From: Clostridium paridis
GTDB lineage: Bacteria > Bacillota > Clostridia > Clostridiales > Clostridiaceae
DNA: 64,000 bases
Direction of reading: 5' to 3'
Assembly: GCF_016765615.1 (NCBI RefSeq)
Contig: NZ_JAESWA010000017.1
Coordinates: 186,001-250,000 of the forward strand
The notes beneath the pieces are model-generated. The model was not told the origin of the DNA. It worked only from the letters and a program-made list of their open reading frames with translations, and searched no databases. Position numbers and translations under genes: made by a program. This document shows, piece by piece, positions 42,866 through 51,938 of this stretch. Numbering within the stretch: the first letter of the stretch is position 1; every line of letters begins with the position of its first letter.

Positions 42866-43495
42866 TTAACTGTAAAATTGGGTAATAATAAGTTTTATCA
42901 AATTAGGGCTGACAAAAGTTTCAATAAATATTCCTATACCCAATAATATGGAAAAAACTATCAATATATTCCCAAACTCTCTTATTTCAAAAGATATTTT
43001 TTTACTTTTATTCCTAAAAGCTATTAACTTTCCTATAGACATATTTAAGAATATAGAACTAAAAAGTAACATTACCGGCACTATAATTATGTTTTGGGGA
43101 ATTACTGCACCAATAGCTAGTCCAATACCTTTATATTCATAGGTAGTTAATAGAAATGAAAATGTAAACCCTACCGTGTACCCTTTCCACAGATTAGCTA
43201 ATAATAAAAATGGAAAACCTAATATAAATATTCCTGATATAAAAATTATTCCAAACAAAGTAAAATTGCTTTTAAATGAGGATAGAAAAATTTCATTATA
43301 ATTAATTGACTTATCTCCTAATGAAGATATAAATGTTGAAAAATATTTATTTAATTCAGTTGTATTATTATCTCCCATGTATTTAATAGTATAGGCACCT
43401 AAAACTACACCAATTGAAAAAAATAGAAAGGTTGCTAAATATGCAACTTTATTATTCCTTATGTTATCTTCCATTAAATTTTTTATTTCACTCAT
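42866..43495 (-). CDS. spoIIM: Stage II sporulation protein M
   Basis: Membrane component of the SpoIIDMP machine that thins septal peptidoglycan and drives engulfment of the forespore. The 209 residues have five or six helices with the family segments IGVVLGAYTIKYM (about 24-36), FGIIFISGIFILGFPFLLLANLWKGYTVGFTF (about 85-117) and GIGLAIGAVIPQNIIIVPVM. Start ATG at 43495 (or the adjacent ATG at 43498) after AAGGAGG. Upstream lies a candidate structured RNA with a terminator; downstream is the XerD-like gene. Confidence 0.93.
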   Translation of the reverse strand: MSEIKNLMEDNIRNNKVAYLATFLFFSIGVVLGAYTIKYMGDNNTTELNKYFSTFISSLGDKSINYNEIFLSSFKSNFTLFGIIFISGIFILGFPFLLLANLWKGYTVGFTFSFLLTTYEYKGIGLAIGAVIPQNIIIVPVMLLFSSIFLNMSIGKLIAFRNKSKKISFEIREFGNILIVFSILLGIGIFIETFVSPNLIKLIITQFYS

Positions 43496-43560
43496 CATAC
43501 CCCTCCTTGTTACCATAATTATTTTTATGAGTACTCATGAAGATTTATTCTCTACATAAT

Positions 43561-43581
43561 AAAAAAATCGCTAAGGCGATT
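43561..43581 (-). terminator. Intrinsic terminator of the candidate small RNA upstream of spoIIM
   Basis: On the minus strand AATCGC-CTTA-GCGATT followed by seven T. It lies 66 bp before the spoIIM start, after the palindromic element. Confidence 0.8.
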
Positions 43582-43697
43582 ATGAGCCGTCGATTTTTTT
43601 CTCGCATCTGCCTTTCCAACCGCATGTGAGGAAAAACTGGCAGGCGACTAATTCTTTTTTTACTCTTTAGGGGTATCCATTGAATCCTTAGATTATA
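43561..43697 (-). ncRNA. Candidate structured small RNA or attenuator between the nudix gene and spoIIM
   Basis: The minus strand shows TATAAT (43697-43692; TTGTGA 19 bp upstream), then an imperfect palindrome at 43589-43648 with nested arms GTCG / CGAC, TTTTT / AAAAA and CTCaCAT / ATGcGAG, a possible pseudoknot pairing CTGCC (43639-43643 complement) with GGCAG (43608-43612 complement), and the terminator at 43561-43581. There is no ORF. The roughly 125-nt transcript would end just before spoIIM. No known riboswitch class is recognised; an insertion-element end relic is an alternative. Confidence 0.4.
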
Positions 43698-43755
43698 ATT
43701 CAAACTTATATTTTTATCACAACCTTAAAATATTATAAATTCCTAAAGAGAAAAA

Positions 43756-43788
43756 AAAATACAGACTCATAATTTGAGTCTGTATTTT
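43756..43788 (-). terminator. Terminator of the nudix gene
   Basis: A 14-bp stem AAAATACAGACTCA / TGAGTCTGTATTTT with minus-strand T-run. Confidence 0.9.
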
Positions 43789-43796
43789 AAAATAGG

Positions 43797-44321
43797 TTAA
43801 ATCATCGTATATAATAATGCGGCTAAGGTTTTACCATCCTTAATTATTCCTTGTTTTATCATATCTTTTAGCTCTTCTAAAGAATACTCTTTAACATTAA
43901 TAAATTCATCTTCATCACCTTGCTTAATTCCATTTCTTAACTCTTTAGCTGAATATATATATAAATATTCATCACAAAAACCAGGTGCTGTTGCAATTTT
44001 CCCTAAAAATTCTATATTATCTGACTTGTATCCAGTTTCTTCTTCAAGTTCCCTTTTTGCGGTATGTAAAGGATCTTCACCTTTATCAATTTTTCCTGCT
44101 GGAATTTCTAATGTTATTTCATCTAATGGTTTTCTATATTGCTCTACTAAAAGAATTTTATTATCGTCAGTGAATGCTATGATAGCTACTCCCCCTGGAT
44201 GTCTTAAAATATCTCTTGTAGCAATATTTCCATCTGGTAATAGTACTTCAACATTTTCATAAACTAAAAAGCTACCCTTATGTATTAATGTAGTTTTTAA
44301 TGTTTTTTCTATTAAATCCAT
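43797..44321 (-). CDS. ADP-ribose pyrophosphatase-type Nudix hydrolase
   Basis: Hydrolyses ADP-ribose or related nucleoside diphosphate sugars. The 174 residues have the full Nudix box at 76-98: GKIDKGE, then AKRELEEETGY with Arg90, Glu91, Glu94, Glu95 and Gly97 as metal-binding positions. VLLVEQYRKP-like KILLVEQYRKPLDEITLEIPAG precedes it, as in the NudF/YqkG group. ATG after AGGAGAG. In clostridia this gene often lies beside spoIIM and xerD. Monocistronic with its own terminator. Confidence 0.93.
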   Translation of the reverse strand: MDLIEKTLKTTLIHKGSFLVYENVEVLLPDGNIATRDILRHPGGVAIIAFTDDNKILLVEQYRKPLDEITLEIPAGKIDKGEDPLHTAKRELEEETGYKSDNIEFLGKIATAPGFCDEYLYIYSAKELRNGIKQGDEDEFINVKEYSLEELKDMIKQGIIKDGKTLAALLYTMI

Positions 44322-44400
44322 AACTTCTCTCCTTAACTATATCCAAATACTTTATTCTTATTAATATTAAAACGTTAACTTATGCTATTATTTTTTCTTA

Positions 44401-44504
44401 TATAGGGTTTTAAGTTCAACTATTAACTTATTCATGCCTGAAAATGTCTAGAAGCCGACATTTTCAAACAAGTATAAGTTAAGTTTCCTATAAAAAACCC
44501 TATA
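44401..44504 (-). repeat. Palindromic MITE-like repeat, copy 5
   Basis: A 104-bp copy, same orientation as copy 4, with intact TATAGGG / CCCTATA ends and TA on both flanks. Inner arms read GAAAATGTC and GACATTTTC with the loop TAGAAGCC. Its right edge overlaps the last two codons (CTA TAG) of the 72-residue protein gene, so the element provides that stop codon. Confidence 0.9.
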
Positions 44505-44718
44505 GTTGTTCAATAGAAGAAATATGACTAGTATGAATCGCAGTGTTCATATCTATATTAAAAAACTTATTAGTTTCTTTAATAATTGACATTACATTTC
44601 CAGCTTCATCTTTAACTTCTTCCTTTTCATAGCAAATATCTATAATATCAGATACAGTTATATTTTCATTACTTAAAACATATTCCTTACCGCTGTCCAT
44701 TATTAATTTTACAGCCAT
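44500..44718 (-). CDS. Conserved small protein of unknown function, 3' end inside repeat copy 5
   Basis: A 72-residue acidic protein, MAVKLIMDSGKEYVLS... with KDEAGNVMSIIKETNKFF and a HTSHISSIEQL end. Small clostridial proteins with a KLIMDSGKEY start and a HISSI end exist, but no domain name can be given. ATG after GGGAGGG. The final codon and stop lie within the terminal TATAGGG of the repeat, so the natural C-terminus may be altered by one or a few residues. Confidence 0.65.
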   Translation of the reverse strand: MAVKLIMDSGKEYVLSNENITVSDIIDICYEKEEVKDEAGNVMSIIKETNKFFNIDMNTAIHTSHISSIEQL

Positions 44719-44780
44719 AAAAATCCCTCCCTTTTATACTTATATATTATACACTTAATCTTATCAACAATCTTTATAAT

Positions 44781-45251
44781 TTAATGTTTTATAAGCTCTT
44801 CTAAAGCCTTAATCTGTTTCTCCTTATTTTTTATCGCTAACGACAATATTCTGTATGTTTCAGATTTTACATCCTTTTCGTTTTTTACAAATCTTCCTTG
44901 AACGTCTATAAATAATGCTTTAAGATCTCTGTTAAGATTAAGAGAAGATACCAAAAATTCATTTACATTGTGAATTTCTGGCATATCAAGCTTTTTACTG
45001 AATTCATTAATTATGAAAGCTATTTTGTCATAAACATAAAAATCGATTTCATCTAATTCCAATTTCTTAGCTTCCTCTTTAATAGCCTCATAATACTCGA
45101 TGGTCTTTTTAACTTGTTTAATTAATACCTTTGATATAACTCTTATAGAAGGAACATCAGCATTTTCGTTAGCTATATTTTCGTACATTTTTATTCTTCT
45201 CTTATCAATTACAATTGCTTTATCTATTAAATCAATTACGTTATACGCCAT
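44781..45251 (-). CDS. All-helical protein, unknown
   Basis: A 156-residue charged, all-helical protein. Heptad-like stretches (VIDLIDKAIVIDKRRIKMYENIANE; VKKTIEYYEAIKEEAKKL; LAIKNKEKQIKALEELI) suggest a bundle or coiled coil. There are no cysteines or metal motifs. ATG after GGAGG. Probably one transcript with the small gene at 44500-44718 (62 bp apart). Not recognised as a known family. Confidence 0.6.
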   Translation of the reverse strand: MAYNVIDLIDKAIVIDKRRIKMYENIANENADVPSIRVISKVLIKQVKKTIEYYEAIKEEAKKLELDEIDFYVYDKIAFIINEFSKKLDMPEIHNVNEFLVSSLNLNRDLKALFIDVQGRFVKNEKDVKSETYRILSLAIKNKEKQIKALEELIKH

Positions 45252-45669
45252 ATTTCCTCCACCTTTATTCTTTTGACTTTATCTGTTGTAATTTTAAACA
45301 TCATTTGTAACTATATTTTGTATAAAAAATACACATATAAACTATACATTGTTAATTTTAGCTATTTTATTTTAATGCTAAAAAGGTAAAACATCAACAT
45401 TTTTTCTCATTTTTATTAATTCACTTACATGAATAAAATAATAATTACATTTAAAGGTAATATTTTAAACACTGCTATTACATTTTCTTTGTTATCATAT
45501 AACAAAACATCCCATATCTTCTTAATCAATTATATAACTAACTAAGACAACAAGGGATGTTTTTTCTCTTATATTCTCAAATTATGTTGCAAAATTTAGA
45601 TTTATTTTAATAATTATTGCTTTTTATCCTAGCACTCATACCCTCTAAAAAATTGCTATGCATTACTTT
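45252..45669. other. 418-bp non-coding gap downstream of spo0A
   Basis: AT-rich sequence between the spo0A stop and the helical protein gene. The only structure seen is the long-looped hairpin at 45504-45563. No ribosome site plus ORF combination was found on either strand. Confidence 0.6.
45504..45563 (+). terminator. Hairpin with long loop and plus-strand T-run
   Basis: AAAACATCCC pairs with GGGATGTTTT over a 40-nt AT-rich loop; six T follow on the plus strand. It may end an unannotated plus-strand transcript or serve spo0A in the other direction. Confidence 0.35.
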
Positions 45670-46485
45670 TTAACTTACTTTGTTTTTAAGTCTTAGCTTG
45701 TCAGCTACCATTGCTATAAATTCACTATTTGTTGGCTTACCTTTGTCGTTGTGTATTGTATACCCAAATAGCTTGTTAATTGTATCTACTTGACCTCTTC
45801 CCCAAGCTACTTCAATTGCATGTCTTATTGCTCTTTCTACCCTGGAAGCAGTAGTATTATACTTCTTCGCAATAGATGGATATAATTCCTTTGTCACAGC
45901 AGATAATAATTCCATATCATTAACAACCATAGTGATTGCTTCTCTTAAATACATATATCCTTTAATATGAGCTGGAACTCCTATTTCATGAATTATATTT
46001 GTTATTTCTGTTTCTAGATCAATTGGTTCTTTTTTAGTTTCTAATTTTACTTCTTGAGATTCTGCTACTGGCATCTTCTTTTTAACATCTTCACTTGAGA
46101 TTGTATTATTAAACATTTGTCTTATTCTCTTAGTGAAAACATCCATATCAAAAGGCTTTACTACATAGTAATCTGCACCTAAAGTAATAGCTCTTTGAGT
46201 TATCTTATCTTGTCCAACTGCGCTTAATACAATAATTCTTGGCATTGGATCTAAATCCATTGCTCCTAATCTCTCTAATACTCCAAGTCCATCAAGATGA
46301 GGCATAATAATATCCAAAACTACCAAATCTGGCTTCTTTTCTTGGATCAACTTTAACGCCTCTATTCCATCTTTAGCGATACCTGTAACAATAATATCCC
46401 TTTGGTTTAATAGATAGTCATTTAAAATATTACAGAATTCTTTGTTATCATCTGCTATTAAAACTGATATTTTTGAGTTTTGCAT
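45670..46485 (-). CDS. spo0A: Sporulation master regulator Spo0A
   Basis: Response regulator that starts sporulation (and solventogenesis in some clostridia) when phosphorylated. The 271 residues have a receiver domain with IADDNKEF (Asp12/13), phosphoacceptor Asp58 in [12 protein letters not shown], and KPFDMDVF; a linker (about 125-150); and the Spo0A_C DNA-binding domain ending in [19 protein letters not shown]. The recognition helix region is [22 protein letters not shown] after GAAAGGAAG. It lies downstream of spoIVB in the usual clostridial order, with its own sigma-H-like promoter and 0A box. Confidence 0.97.
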   Translation of the reverse strand: MQNSKISVLIADDNKEFCNILNDYLLNQRDIIVTGIAKDGIEALKLIQEKKPDLVVLDIIMPHLDGLGVLERLGAMDLDPMPRIIVLSAVGQDKITQRAITLGADYYVVKPFDMDVFTKRIRQMFNNTISSEDVKKKMPVAESQEVKLETKKEPIDLETEITNIIHEIGVPAHIKGYMYLREAITMVVNDMELLSAVTKELYPSIAKKYNTTASRVERAIRHAIEVAWGRGQVDTINKLFGYTIHNDKGKPTNSEFIAMVADKLRLKNKVS

Positions 46486-46531
46486 AACATTCTTCCTTTC
46501 AATTTATCTACCATAATTTTACATTAATATT

Positions 46532-46556
46532 ATTCGACAAAGGTTATTAGTTTCCT
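46532..46556 (-). promoter_or_regulatory. Sigma-H-like promoter with overlapping 0A box, spo0A
   Basis: Minus-strand AGGAAAC (46556-46550) and GAAT (46535-46532) with a 14-bp spacer fit the sigma-H consensus. TGTCGAA (46539-46533), an exact Spo0A box, overlaps the -10 element, 48 bp from the start codon. This supports both sigma-H transcription and autoregulation. Confidence 0.75.
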
Positions 46557-46692
46557 TCTAAATTATAATAAAAATTTATTTTTTTATTGAATTACTGCTG
46601 TTTTAATTAAATTATAACATATATTAAAAAATTATTACTATATTTTTATAAAAATTGTACAAATTACTCTATTAAATATTCTTCAGAAATAT

Positions 46693-46733
46693 AAAAGGTT
46701 CATACGTATTTTATATTTACATATGAACCTTTT
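46693..46733 (-). terminator. Terminator of spoIVB
   Basis: Stem AAAAGGTTCATA / TATGAACCTTTT, just past the spoIVB stop. Confidence 0.9.
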
Positions 46734-46736
46734 ATA

Positions 46737-47909
46737 TTATTTTAATATGTCTGAATCTTGAAGCATCCATTCTATATATATACCATAACCAACCTCAGGA
46801 TTGTTAATTAAAACATGTGTTACAGCTCCTATTAACTTTCCATTTTGAATTATTGGTGAACCACTCATTCCTTGAACTATACCACCTGTCTTCGCTAGTA
46901 ATTTTGGATCTGTTACCTTAATTATCATACTTTTTGGACCAGGTTTATCTTGAACAAGTAGTTTACTTATTTCAATGTCGTACAATTGAGGACCATTTTC
47001 ATCAATTGTAGTAAGAATTTGTGCTTTACCTTCTTTTATTTCATTTCTTAATGCTATTTTCATAGGTTTATTGTTTATATACTGATTGTTTTCTTTTAAT
47101 TCTCCAAATATTCCACAGTATGTATTTTGATTTATTGTGCCTAGTGGTTCGTTTTCTTCAACAAAAATTCCTCTCAATTCACCTGGGGAACCCTTTTCGC
47201 TTTTCCTTAAGTTTATTATTGATGATTTAAGTAGACTACCACTTTTTATTTCTATAATTGAATTAGTATCTCCATCAATAATCGCATGGCCAAGTGCTCC
47301 GTATTTATTGGTTTTCTTATCATAAAATGTTAACGTACCTACACCAGCTGTTGAATCTCTAACCCATAAACCAATTTTATACTTATTGTCTACCGAGGAC
47401 TTAACTCTAGTTATTTCTTTATTTATCTTTTTTCCTGACTTACTTATCTCAAAATCTAACTTATCATCCCTACTATTACTTACTTTTCTTATTAGATCTT
47501 GTGAGTCTTCCACCTCTTCATTGTTTATTCTTAATATTACATCACCTATTTCTATTCCCTCTTCTTTAGCCGGTGATACTACTTTGTTTTCATCAATCTG
47601 TATATCTGAATAACCTACTACCAATACACCTTTTGAGGAGAGCTTTATTCCTACAGGGACGCCTCCAGGATAAACTTGAATTTTATCAGAATCTTTTAAG
47701 CTTACTTTATTAACTGTTAAGCTATCTAGTGAACTTGTTAGCTTATTATTTAGTCCGGCATCAGTTGGTAAGAATGCCATTTGAGAATTATCAGTAGTTG
47801 AACTAAATAAACTCTTATTTATCCCACTTCCTATATTTAAATTAACCATTAATAGAAGTATTAGGGGAGCGAAAACTAAATTTTTCAATGATTTTTTTTG
47901 ATTTTTCAT
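46737..47909 (-). CDS. spoIVB: SpoIVB signalling serine peptidase
   Basis: Forespore-secreted S55 protease that triggers pro-sigma-K processing in the mother cell. The 390 residues have an N-terminal membrane/signal segment (10-26), a PDZ domain (about 85-165; EEGIEIGDVILRINNEEV) and the peptidase domain with KYGALGHAI (His208), GDT motif and GMSGSPII (about 347-354; nucleophile serine). ATG after AGGAGGAG. It lies between recN and spo0A, the standard order. Confidence 0.95.
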   Translation of the reverse strand: MKNQKKSLKNLVFAPLILLLMVNLNIGSGINKSLFSSTTDNSQMAFLPTDAGLNNKLTSSLDSLTVNKVSLKDSDKIQVYPGGVPVGIKLSSKGVLVVGYSDIQIDENKVVSPAKEEGIEIGDVILRINNEEVEDSQDLIRKVSNSRDDKLDFEISKSGKKINKEITRVKSSVDNKYKIGLWVRDSTAGVGTLTFYDKKTNKYGALGHAIIDGDTNSIIEIKSGSLLKSSIINLRKSEKGSPGELRGIFVEENEPLGTINQNTYCGIFGELKENNQYINNKPMKIALRNEIKEGKAQILTTIDENGPQLYDIEISKLLVQDKPGPKSMIIKVTDPKLLAKTGGIVQGMSGSPIIQNGKLIGAVTHVLINNPEVGYGIYIEWMLQDSDILK

Positions 47910-48022
47910 TTTTTCTCCTCCTTTCGCCTCTATCTTTAAATTACCCTTGTATAGATTACAATATGCTGTGATAACTTTGTTATAAAGTCAAAAATATTAT
48001 AGTTATGCCTTAAATTTTCTAA

Positions 48023-48059
48023 AAAATAAAACTGATAACAATGTTATCAGTTTTATTTT
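48023..48059 (-). terminator. Terminator of the recN operon
   Basis: A 17-bp perfect stem (AAAATAAAACTGATAAC with its complement) and 3-nt loop, 17 bp after the recN stop. Confidence 0.85.
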
Positions 48060-48076
48060 GGCTATTTTTACTAATT

Positions 48077-49777
48077 TTATTCATTTTTTATTTCCATTTT
48101 ATCTTTTAAAGCATCAGCCATTTTTATTATTTCTTTTGAATGTTCGATGGTAACCTTAGTAATTTCAGCCCCGCCAATCATCTTAGCTATTTCATTAATT
48201 TTTTCATCTTTGCTTAATATTTTGATATTTGAATAAGTTTTGCCCATTTTTTCTTCTTTAGTTATATAGTAATGACTATCAGATAAACATGCAATCTGTG
48301 GTAAATGAGTGATACATAAAACCTGATGCCTATTCGAAATTTCATATATTTTTTCACCAACAGCCTGTGCTATTCTTCCACTTATTCCAGTATCTATTTC
48401 ATCAAATATTATTGTTTCAATATTATCCTTTTCAACAAATACAGCTTTCAAAGCTAGCATTATTCTCGATAATTCTCCTCCGGATACTATCCTATCTAAA
48501 GACTTCAAAGGCTCTCCGATATTTGTAGAAATTAAAAACGTAACTATATCTTTTCCTTTATAGTTAAAGTTTTTATCTTCTTCTACATCTATTTTAAAGC
48601 TACATTTTTCAAGGCCCAAAAACTTCAATTCCCTAGATATTTTTTCTTCTAAGTATTTTGCAAATGTTATTCTCTTTGTCCTAATTTTATCCGTTATTTT
48701 ATGTAATTCTTCAATTATTTTATTGTTTTCATGTTCTAATAATTTTACCTTTTCTTCAATATTTATCATATCATCATATTGTTTTTTAATTTTCTTATAA
48801 TAAGCTAAAATCTCTTCAATTGAAGGGCCATATTTCTTTTTATACCCAGCTATTTTGTAAAGTCTTTCATTTATATAAGATAACTCATCTTCATCATAAA
48901 CAACATCATCTAGAAGAGCACCTATTTCTCTAGAGTTTTCTTCTAATAAATAAAATGCCTCATTTATGCTTTCATTTATTTCTTTTATTTTATAAATATG
49001 CTTTTCTACACTTGTCAATTCTTGTACAACATGACTTATATTATCTAATATTGATTTACCATCCATTTGATCTTTCAAAAGAGAATATGAGCTATTTAGT
49101 GCTAAACGTATCTTTTCTGCATTAGATAATACACTTAACTTTTCTTTAAGCTCCTCTTCTTCATTTTCTTTTAATTTTCCCTCTTCAATATCACTTATTT
49201 GATATTTTAAATAATCAATTAGTTTGTCTTTATCTTCAACACCAACTAATTTTCGTATTTCATTTTCAATATTTAAGCTCTTACTTCTTAGTTCTCTATA
49301 ATCTTCTATAAGTTTATATAAGCTATCATCACCAAAGCTATCTAAGTAAGTAATATGTTTACTTTTATCTAATAAGTTTTGATTCTCATGTTGTCCATGT
49401 ATATCAATAATCCTCTCAGATATTTTTTTCAAATTCGAAATAATTATACTCTTGCCATTAACTTTAGTAATACTTCTTCCATTTATAAATGACTCTCTAG
49501 AAATTATTATTACTTCGTTTATATCTACACCATTTTCATGTAAAATTTCATTTACTTTTTCATTTTCTACTGAAAAAATTGCTTCAACATAAGCCTTTTC
49601 TTCTCCAGTACGGATAATATCCTTATTAAATTTTCCACCTAATACAAAGTTTATCGCATCAATCAAAATCGATTTTCCAGCACCTGTTTCACCTGAAATT
49701 ATATTAAATCCGTATGAAAAATCCACTGTCATTTCTTCAATTAATGCAAAATTTTTAATACTTAATTGTAATAGCAT
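48077..49777 (-). CDS. recN: DNA repair protein RecN
   Basis: SMC-like ATPase acting early at double-strand breaks. The 566 residues carry Walker A SGETGAGKS (28-36), two long coiled coils (about 145-235 and 265-380) and a C-terminal head with VSGGELSRIMLALKA signature and IIFDEIDTGISGRIAQAVG Walker B. ATG after AAGGTGGTG. It lies 18 bp downstream of argR and ends the housekeeping cluster that begins at nusB. Confidence 0.97.
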   Translation of the reverse strand: MLLQLSIKNFALIEEMTVDFSYGFNIISGETGAGKSILIDAINFVLGGKFNKDIIRTGEEKAYVEAIFSVENEKVNEILHENGVDINEVIIISRESFINGRSITKVNGKSIIISNLKKISERIIDIHGQHENQNLLDKSKHITYLDSFGDDSLYKLIEDYRELRSKSLNIENEIRKLVGVEDKDKLIDYLKYQISDIEEGKLKENEEEELKEKLSVLSNAEKIRLALNSSYSLLKDQMDGKSILDNISHVVQELTSVEKHIYKIKEINESINEAFYLLEENSREIGALLDDVVYDEDELSYINERLYKIAGYKKKYGPSIEEILAYYKKIKKQYDDMINIEEKVKLLEHENNKIIEELHKITDKIRTKRITFAKYLEEKISRELKFLGLEKCSFKIDVEEDKNFNYKGKDIVTFLISTNIGEPLKSLDRIVSGGELSRIMLALKAVFVEKDNIETIIFDEIDTGISGRIAQAVGEKIYEISNRHQVLCITHLPQIACLSDSHYYITKEEKMGKTYSNIKILSKDEKINEIAKMIGGAEITKVTIEHSKEIIKMADALKDKMEIKNE

Positions 49778-49795
49778 CCTACACCACCTTACAAT

Positions 49796-50248
49796 TTACT
49801 CATTAATTAACTTTCTTAAACTACTTACAATCTCTTCCGCATTTTCAATTGTTCTAACAAGTATGAAAATCGTATTATCTCCTGCAATTGTTCCAGCAAT
49901 ATCTTTATAATCTAATGTATCTAATGCTTCTGCTGCAGCATTTGCAGAACCAGATATGGTTTTCACTACTACAATCTTATCTACATTTTCTACATGTAAA
50001 ACAGAATTTTTTAATATGGATGTAAGCTTATCAACTATAGAATTTTTATCATTGGTAGGCATAACGTATTTATATCTTCCTGATGAACTTTGCACCTTAA
50101 TTAATTTTAAAAGTTTAATGTCTCTAGATACTGTAGCTTGTGTTACATCAAACCCAGCATCTTTCAATGCTTCTGCTAGTTCTTCTTGAGTTTCTATATC
50201 TATCTCTTTAATAATCTCAAGTATTTTCTGATGTCTATTAGATTTCAT
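49796..50248 (-). CDS. argR: Arginine repressor ArgR
   Basis: L-arginine-dependent hexameric regulator of arginine synthesis and catabolism. The 150 residues have an N-terminal winged helix ([41 protein letters not shown]) and a C-terminal arginine-binding and oligomerisation domain with [14 protein letters not shown] (about 105-118) and [14 protein letters not shown] at 50248 is preferred (AAGGTG, 6-bp spacing; 150 residues is the usual length). It overlaps the end of nadK by 11 bp. Confidence 0.93.
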   Translation of the reverse strand: MKSNRHQKILEIIKEIDIETQEELAEALKDAGFDVTQATVSRDIKLLKLIKVQSSSGRYKYVMPTNDKNSIVDKLTSILKNSVLHVENVDKIVVVKTISGSANAAAEALDTLDYKDIAGTIAGDNTIFILVRTIENAEEIVSSLRKLINE

Positions 50249-51101
50249 CATTATCACCTTCACAATAATTATTTGTATTTAAAAGTTTAGTCTTAAGTAA
50301 TTTAAAATAATCATAGTCATTAAATAAAAGTACCTTACAATTACTATCGGATTTTTTTATCTTAACTTTTTGCTCTTTGTCTAGCTTTATAGCTTTCTGC
50401 CCATCTATCGAAAGATATATCTCCTCATCATAGCTTTCACTTAAAATAGTTATTTCCGAACTGCTTTTCAAGATAATTGGGTGCATATTCTTTGTATGTG
50501 GGCATATAGGGGTTAAAAGTATTATATCTAAAGTAGGAAAAATTAGTGGACCGCCTGCAGAAAATGAGTATGCTGAAGATCCAGTTGGAGATGCAACAAT
50601 TATTCCATCTCCTTTAAAAGATGTAAATTCAACTCCATCAACAAAAATCGTAAACTTTCCCATTCTTGATAGGGTTCCTCTAGCAATTACTAAATCATTT
50701 AGCGCTATTCGAGTAAATTCTTCTCCATCTTTTAAAAGACTTCCTTGTAACATAATTCTATCTTGAATAAAATAATCCTCTTTTTTAAGCTTATCAATTA
50801 TATTATCTAAGTCAGTAATATCTGCAGATGTTAAAAATCCTAAGTTTCCTATATTTATTCCTATAACTGGACACTTAATATATCCGTTTAGCCTTCTAGA
50901 CGCCCCTATCAAAGTTCCATCTCCACCTAATACGACAAGCAAATCTAAATCCTCATCTAATTTGTCTAAAAGATTTTCTGAATTATAAGCCACTTGCACC
51001 TGTGAATTTTCATATGCTTTATTTAATTTTGTAACAACTTCATCCAATATCTTTCCGTCTTTGTCTTTTGAAGGATTAATGATTACCCCTATTTTTTTCA
51101 T
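50238..51101 (-). CDS. nadK: NAD kinase
   Basis: Makes NADP+ from NAD+ and ATP (or polyphosphate). The 287 residues include the GGDGTLI motif (about 59-65), [14 protein letters not shown] (about 81-94), NDLVI and the glycine-rich [20 protein letters not shown] (about 163-182). ATG after GGAGATTTT. It sits between tlyA and argR with overlap to argR, in the operon nusB to recN. Confidence 0.95.
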   Translation of the reverse strand: MKKIGVIINPSKDKDGKILDEVVTKLNKAYENSQVQVAYNSENLLDKLDEDLDLLVVLGGDGTLIGASRRLNGYIKCPVIGINIGNLGFLTSADITDLDNIIDKLKKEDYFIQDRIMLQGSLLKDGEEFTRIALNDLVIARGTLSRMGKFTIFVDGVEFTSFKGDGIIVASPTGSSAYSFSAGGPLIFPTLDIILLTPICPHTKNMHPIILKSSSEITILSESYDEEIYLSIDGQKAIKLDKEQKVKIKKSDSNCKVLLFNDYDYFKLLKTKLLNTNNYCEGDNDEI

Positions 51102-51118
51102 AAAATCTCCAATCTATT

Positions 51119-51928
51119 TTAAAGTTCATTATGTGCTCTATCTACTATTTCTTTGATTTTCTCTAGATTAAAATTACTTTGAACTTCTGAATTTTTAGTA
51201 AAATATATTAAAAATTCCATGTTACCTTCTGGACCTTTTATAGGAGAAAAACTTAAATCTAATATATTTAAGTTTTCATCGTATAAATAATTAGCAATTG
51301 ATGTTATGACTTCTTCATGAGTACTTTTTTCTCTTACAACACCCTTTTTACCAACCTTCTCTTTTCCTGCTTCAAATTGAGGTTTTATTAATGCAATTAC
51401 CTCTCCATTATCACTAAGTAATGAAACAACTGCAGGCATAATCTTTTTAAGTGAAATAAAAGATACATCAATTGATGCAAAATCTGCTGCTTCTCCTAAA
51501 TCCTCTGGAGTTACATATCTGATATTAGTTCTCTCCATACAAACGACCCTTGGATCCGTTCTAAGCTTCCATGCAAACTGACCATAGCCTACATCTATGG
51601 AAAATACCTTTTTTGCTCCATTTTGCAGCATACAATCAGTAAAACCTCCAGTTGATGCTCCAATATCTAAGCAAGTTTTCTCTTTTAAATTCATAGAGAA
51701 TTCCTTTATCGCTTTTTCAAGCTTATAGCCACCTCTACTAACATAAGGCATTTCTTGGCCCTTAAACTCTATTTCTGCTGTAACTTTTATTTTCTCTCCA
51801 CACTTATCAACTCTTCTGCCATCAATGAAGATTTTTCCAGCCATTATTTGAGCTTGAGCTTTTTCTCTTGATTCAAAAAATCCTTTTTGAACCAACAGAA
51901 CATCTAATCTTTCTTTAGTATCAGCCAT
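51119..51928 (-). CDS. tlyA: TlyA family rRNA methyltransferase
   Basis: Predicted S-adenosylmethionine-dependent 2'-O-methyltransferase (FtsJ-like) with an N-terminal S4 domain. The 269 residues show S4 features ERLDVLLVQKGFFESREKAQAQIMAGKIFI (6-35), VSRGGYKLEKAI, then the SAM site LDIGASTGGFTDCMLQNGAK (about 84-103) and IDVSFISL. Some family members are annotated as hemolysin A, but RNA methylation is the established activity. ATG after AAGGAG. In the dxs-tlyA-nadK-argR-recN order typical of Firmicutes. Confidence 0.93.
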   Translation of the reverse strand: MADTKERLDVLLVQKGFFESREKAQAQIMAGKIFIDGRRVDKCGEKIKVTAEIEFKGQEMPYVSRGGYKLEKAIKEFSMNLKEKTCLDIGASTGGFTDCMLQNGAKKVFSIDVGYGQFAWKLRTDPRVVCMERTNIRYVTPEDLGEAADFASIDVSFISLKKIMPAVVSLLSDNGEVIALIKPQFEAGKEKVGKKGVVREKSTHEEVITSIANYLYDENLNILDLSFSPIKGPEGNMEFLIYFTKNSEVQSNFNLEKIKEIVDRAHNEL

Positions 51929-51938
51929 TATATACTCC

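Noticed and set aside
43581-43650. Group II intron domain V, suggested by GAGCCGT on the plus strand
   Set aside because: The following bases do not form the 34-nt hairpin with GAAA loop and closing ACGGTTC, and no reverse transcriptase is nearby.
634-44504. CRISPR array or REP-type cluster
   Set aside because: The five repeats are dispersed over 44 kb in both orientations without regular spacers, and no cas genes are present.
45429-45545. 38-codon plus-strand ORF downstream of spo0A
   Set aside because: No ribosome site, overlaps a hairpin, composition like the surrounding AT-rich gap.
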